A DNA stretch of 64,000 bases from positions 9,210,471 through 9,274,470 of the forward strand of contig OY987247.1 of the NCBI GenBank assembly GCA_963920765.1. Reading direction: 5' to 3'. The notes below the pieces were generated by a model, which saw nothing but the letters and a program-made list of their open reading frames with translations, was not told where the DNA came from and did no database searches. Positions 61,288-64,000 of the stretch are shown here, piece by piece (the stretch's first letter is position 1; each line of letters begins with the position of its first letter). The translations under genes were made by a program, and so were the position numbers. The stretch is from Ulota crispa. Its lineage: Eukaryota > Streptophyta > Bryopsida > Orthotrichales > Orthotrichaceae.

Positions 61288-64000
61288 TCACGTACACGAC
61301 TGCATGGCATCGAGAATGCCGTCGCGGATGTTGAAGCAGCCGTGGTCGGAGAACAAGGTACTAGAGAGGACGATTCTACCAAAGCGAGAAGCAGGGTCGG
61401 TGCAACAGATAACTTGGTGCTTGTACTTGGAGCCTCGAGGAGCGTCTATGCCGAGTTGGAAGGGCCTGGCAGGCACCGGAATGCCCGTCATCCGCTCCTC
61501 CCGTTTGATTTTCTGCCTTTGGATGTGGTAGAGACGTCCTGGCACAAACATGCGCCGCTTCTCCAGCTCTTGCTTGCTGACTGCGGAGCCACTGGCTACC
61601 GCCACTATTGCCTTGACGGCGATGTCTGCATCTGTCTCCGGCCCGTCGCGGTCGGAAATGGATTTATCTTCTATGGACTTATCTTCTATCCCTGATCCAT
61701 TATAAAGAAAAGCTGACGTAAGTTCCTTGTTTTTCATACCACTACGCCCATATTAGGCTTTCACTTTTTCACGGTTAGATAGAAGAAGAAAAAAATGAGC
61801 AAAAGCAAGTGCCTATATGAACTAATCAAAACCGTGAAAAAAGAGATGGAATTCCAAACAGGGGTGTTATGGTTCTTTGGAGGTTGAGTCTCCAAGTAAT
61901 TTAAAGAGAGTCTTACAATTGTTTGGATTGGAGCTGCTGCCCAACAAACAGCATCCATGTTCCTCTCGTGCTTCTTGTAGTTTTTGGTACACGGAGGCTC
62001 CCACTTCGGTTGCAGCCCTCATAATGCTACTAACTTTGAGCTGCTCAACTGACTTCAGCACCTTCTTTGTTTTTCCATCTTTCAAACTTTGTAAACTGAA
62101 ATTAAGTGGGCATAAATCCACTTTATCGGGTCAAATTTTTGAAGAAAGAGTTATAGAGCTCACTAAACCCACAGTAAAGATTGAATTCATGTAAAAGCAA
62201 AGATACAAAAAATAATCCTGATGGAGAGAAACTGTTCAAAAAAGACATGAGGTTAGATATGTACAAATCGGTGTCTTGAATCTCATCACGTAAAGCCTCG
62301 ATAGAAGCTGGGTTCAGTCGTGGCACCACGTCATCCTACCCATTAAAAACCCCACTATTTTTAGACAAACGTTTCAATGCAGTGCATTATTAACATACCA
62401 ACAAAAGTTGTTTCCTAGAAACTGAGAAAAAACCTCAACGTGGACTTGGATCTCTTAATCAAGCAGCTTTCCTATGGCAAACAACAAAATCTACTTTAAA
62501 ACTGGCATCTTTTCAATCATTCTTATGCCATTTCAACGGTTTTTTGTTTTTGTTTTTCTTGTTTTTTTACCGTCTTTTTAGTATTGAAATGGTAATAAAC
62601 AAGTACAGGAGAGGGGGCTTGAGGAAACCTGCAGAACAACGTTGCGGATATAGTACTTGGTAGCATCAGCTAGTCTTCGGTCAACACAGGGAGCACTACC
62701 AAAACCCCAGCAGGTGATATGCGAAGGCAGAATCCCTAGAGATGTTTTGAAAAACCATGACCATGCAGTTGCATGGATCATCATCGCCAACAGAGCCGCA
62801 ACAGCACCTCCTAAGGAATGCCCTGTCAGAGCGAGCATGTAGCCCTGTTGAACATTTCCAGTTTCCCAATAAGCACTACCACATCTCGGAGTTTCCTACC
62901 ATTCTTAAACAGCACAGCATGGAGCCATAAACCTCAGTACCTGGTCACAAAAGTAACAACTTCACAAGCAACAAAAGTGTGACACTTGGCTCAAATTTGA
63001 CACCAAAACTTTGTTTGTTTTACTAGCAAGGCCCTCGGTTACGAACGCACCGGATTCTCTGCAAGGAGCCTCTTCAATAAAGGTCCTTCGTTTTCCAAAA
63101 GCCACTTTGCAGCTCCGAGCATTCCCGAGTGGGCTGTCCTGCGACACTCATAGAACTTTCAACTAGAAATACTTACAGACATGGAGGAGTGGCAGATGTA
63201 ACGACGATAGTGAAGAGTGTGCAAAAAATGCTCTTTTATTTTCAAACAAAAATTTAGAGTTTTGATCACTTTCTTACCCTTGTTGAAAAGGCTCGCTGTG
63301 GGGGCTCAAATCTGTCAGTACGTCGGTAGTATTGTAAGTCCCTCGAATGCTCATGACTACAGTTCTTTTCGCATGGTATACAGCAATGAGGTAGGCAGGT
63401 TTATTGAAGGCTGACTTTACAACCATCCGCGCCACATCTTGATCTCGTAGCTACAAAACAATTGTGCCACAAAAAACCAAAGGATCAGTCAGTGTCTATC
63501 TGATACACATTATTGCTCACAACTGCTCTTTCTGTTCTCCTGTTTTAAGCCTCCACGACGTCAAAACAGTACACATCTATAATCTCGCATACAGCAGATT
63601 TAGAAGATACTCAACCGTTTGAAATTTAAATGAAAACTCATCCCAGAGACATTCTACAATATTTCGTGGTGCTACACTGGATAGGGTTTATGCTAGAAAC
63701 TGCTATACATGGCCTTACAATTGGCAGGGTTTAGGGTTTCAGGTCGGTAGGTTTTCTACAATACCTCTGGAGGTCTTTCTACTAAAAGATACATGTTCAT
63801 GTGTATTTGTATGACGCAGGTATGTACACCACTGCAGGATATGAAAGACCCTATTCAAAATTAAGCATCGAAAACAAAGAAAAACACATTTCATTCGCAC
63901 CTGCATGGACTTTAGAAGAATAGATCTGTCTTTCTCGTACGCAGCGATGGACCAACGGAGCCAGTCTAGCATCTCCTCTAACTCAGCCCTGCGTGTCAAA
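61288..64000 (-). CDS. Class 3 lipase, sn1-diacylglycerol-lipase-like, 5' end beyond window
   Basis: An alpha/beta-hydrolase that probably cleaves acyl chains from di- or monoacylglycerol. Exons: 63901-64000 (runs off the edge), 63278-63450, 63051-63138, 62629-62844, 62265-62335, 61917-62095, 61288-61712, with phases agreeing throughout. Order: a helical N-terminal part (LEEMLDWLRWSIAAYEKDR), YLIAVYHAKRTVVMSIRGT (oxyanion-side strand with IRGT), AHSGMLGAAKWLLENEG, LTGHSLGGAVAALLAM (Ser nucleophile in GHSLG), DDVVPRL (candidate catalytic Asp) and FVPGRLYHIQRQ. SDHGCFNIRDG near the C-terminus holds the candidate catalytic His. No frame break is seen. Bases 61322-63177 are the source of the fragment at 51711-53566. 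Plant lipase-3 proteins with this tail are often annotated as DAG lipase-like or calmodulin-binding heat-shock-like; the exact subgroup is uncertain. Confidence 0.88.

Overview
The window looks like nuclear DNA of a land plant. Genes are split by GT-AG introns into many short exons, introns run to more than 2 kb, spacers are AT-rich and full of small inverted-repeat transposons, plant telo-box motifs (AAACCCTAA) occur near gene starts, and the gene set is typical of plants: peroxisomal DEG15 protease, class IV-like chitinase, mitochondrial CPN60, MHK-type kinase. I cannot name the species. The long introns and transposon load argue against a very compact genome. All exon models below were read by eye from conserved motifs plus splice-site and phase agreement.

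Layout. 0-5 kb: the 3' end of a DEG15 protease gene (+), ending in a peroxisomal SRL signal, with an unidentified antisense exon beside it. 5.5-6.4 kb: a single-exon secreted GH19 chitinase (-). 7-20 kb: a repeat-rich stretch with several foldback or MITE elements, including families flanked by TTAA. 20.5-21.9 kb: a single-exon NFKBIL1-like ankyrin/J-domain gene (-), preceded by three 166-bp tandem repeats. 22-27 kb: more MITEs and a telomere-like heptamer tract. 27.7-40.1 kb: a 17-exon mitochondrial CPN60/HSP60 gene (-) with complete architecture but one in-frame stop and one frameshift. 41-44.4 kb: a duplicated segment, low-complexity DNA, and a promoter-like cluster with two perfect heat-shock elements. 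45.2-49.5 kb: a 15-exon MHK/RCK-type kinase gene (-) with two frameshifts and one in-frame stop. 51.7-53.6 kb: a 1,856-bp, almost identical copy of part of the lipase gene at the right end. 54.0-57.2 kb: an intact 11-exon tRNA (guanine-N7) methyltransferase gene (-). 58.9-60.7 kb: nested MITEs. 60.75-61.25 kb: a second copy of the 41-kb segment plus a 10-bp-period array. 61.3-64 kb: the parental class 3 (sn1-DAG-lipase-like) gene (-), running off the right edge.

The genes are unrelated housekeeping and defence genes and form no pathway or operon. The main story is genome dynamics: two neighbouring genes carrying disabling changes next to intact genes, DNA-level copying of gene fragments with introns, and stacked families of non-autonomous transposons. 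I found no convincing undescribed functional system. The strongest leads are the CPN60 and kinase lesions, the recent lipase-fragment duplication, the heat-shock-element arrays, and the DEG15 exon duplication.
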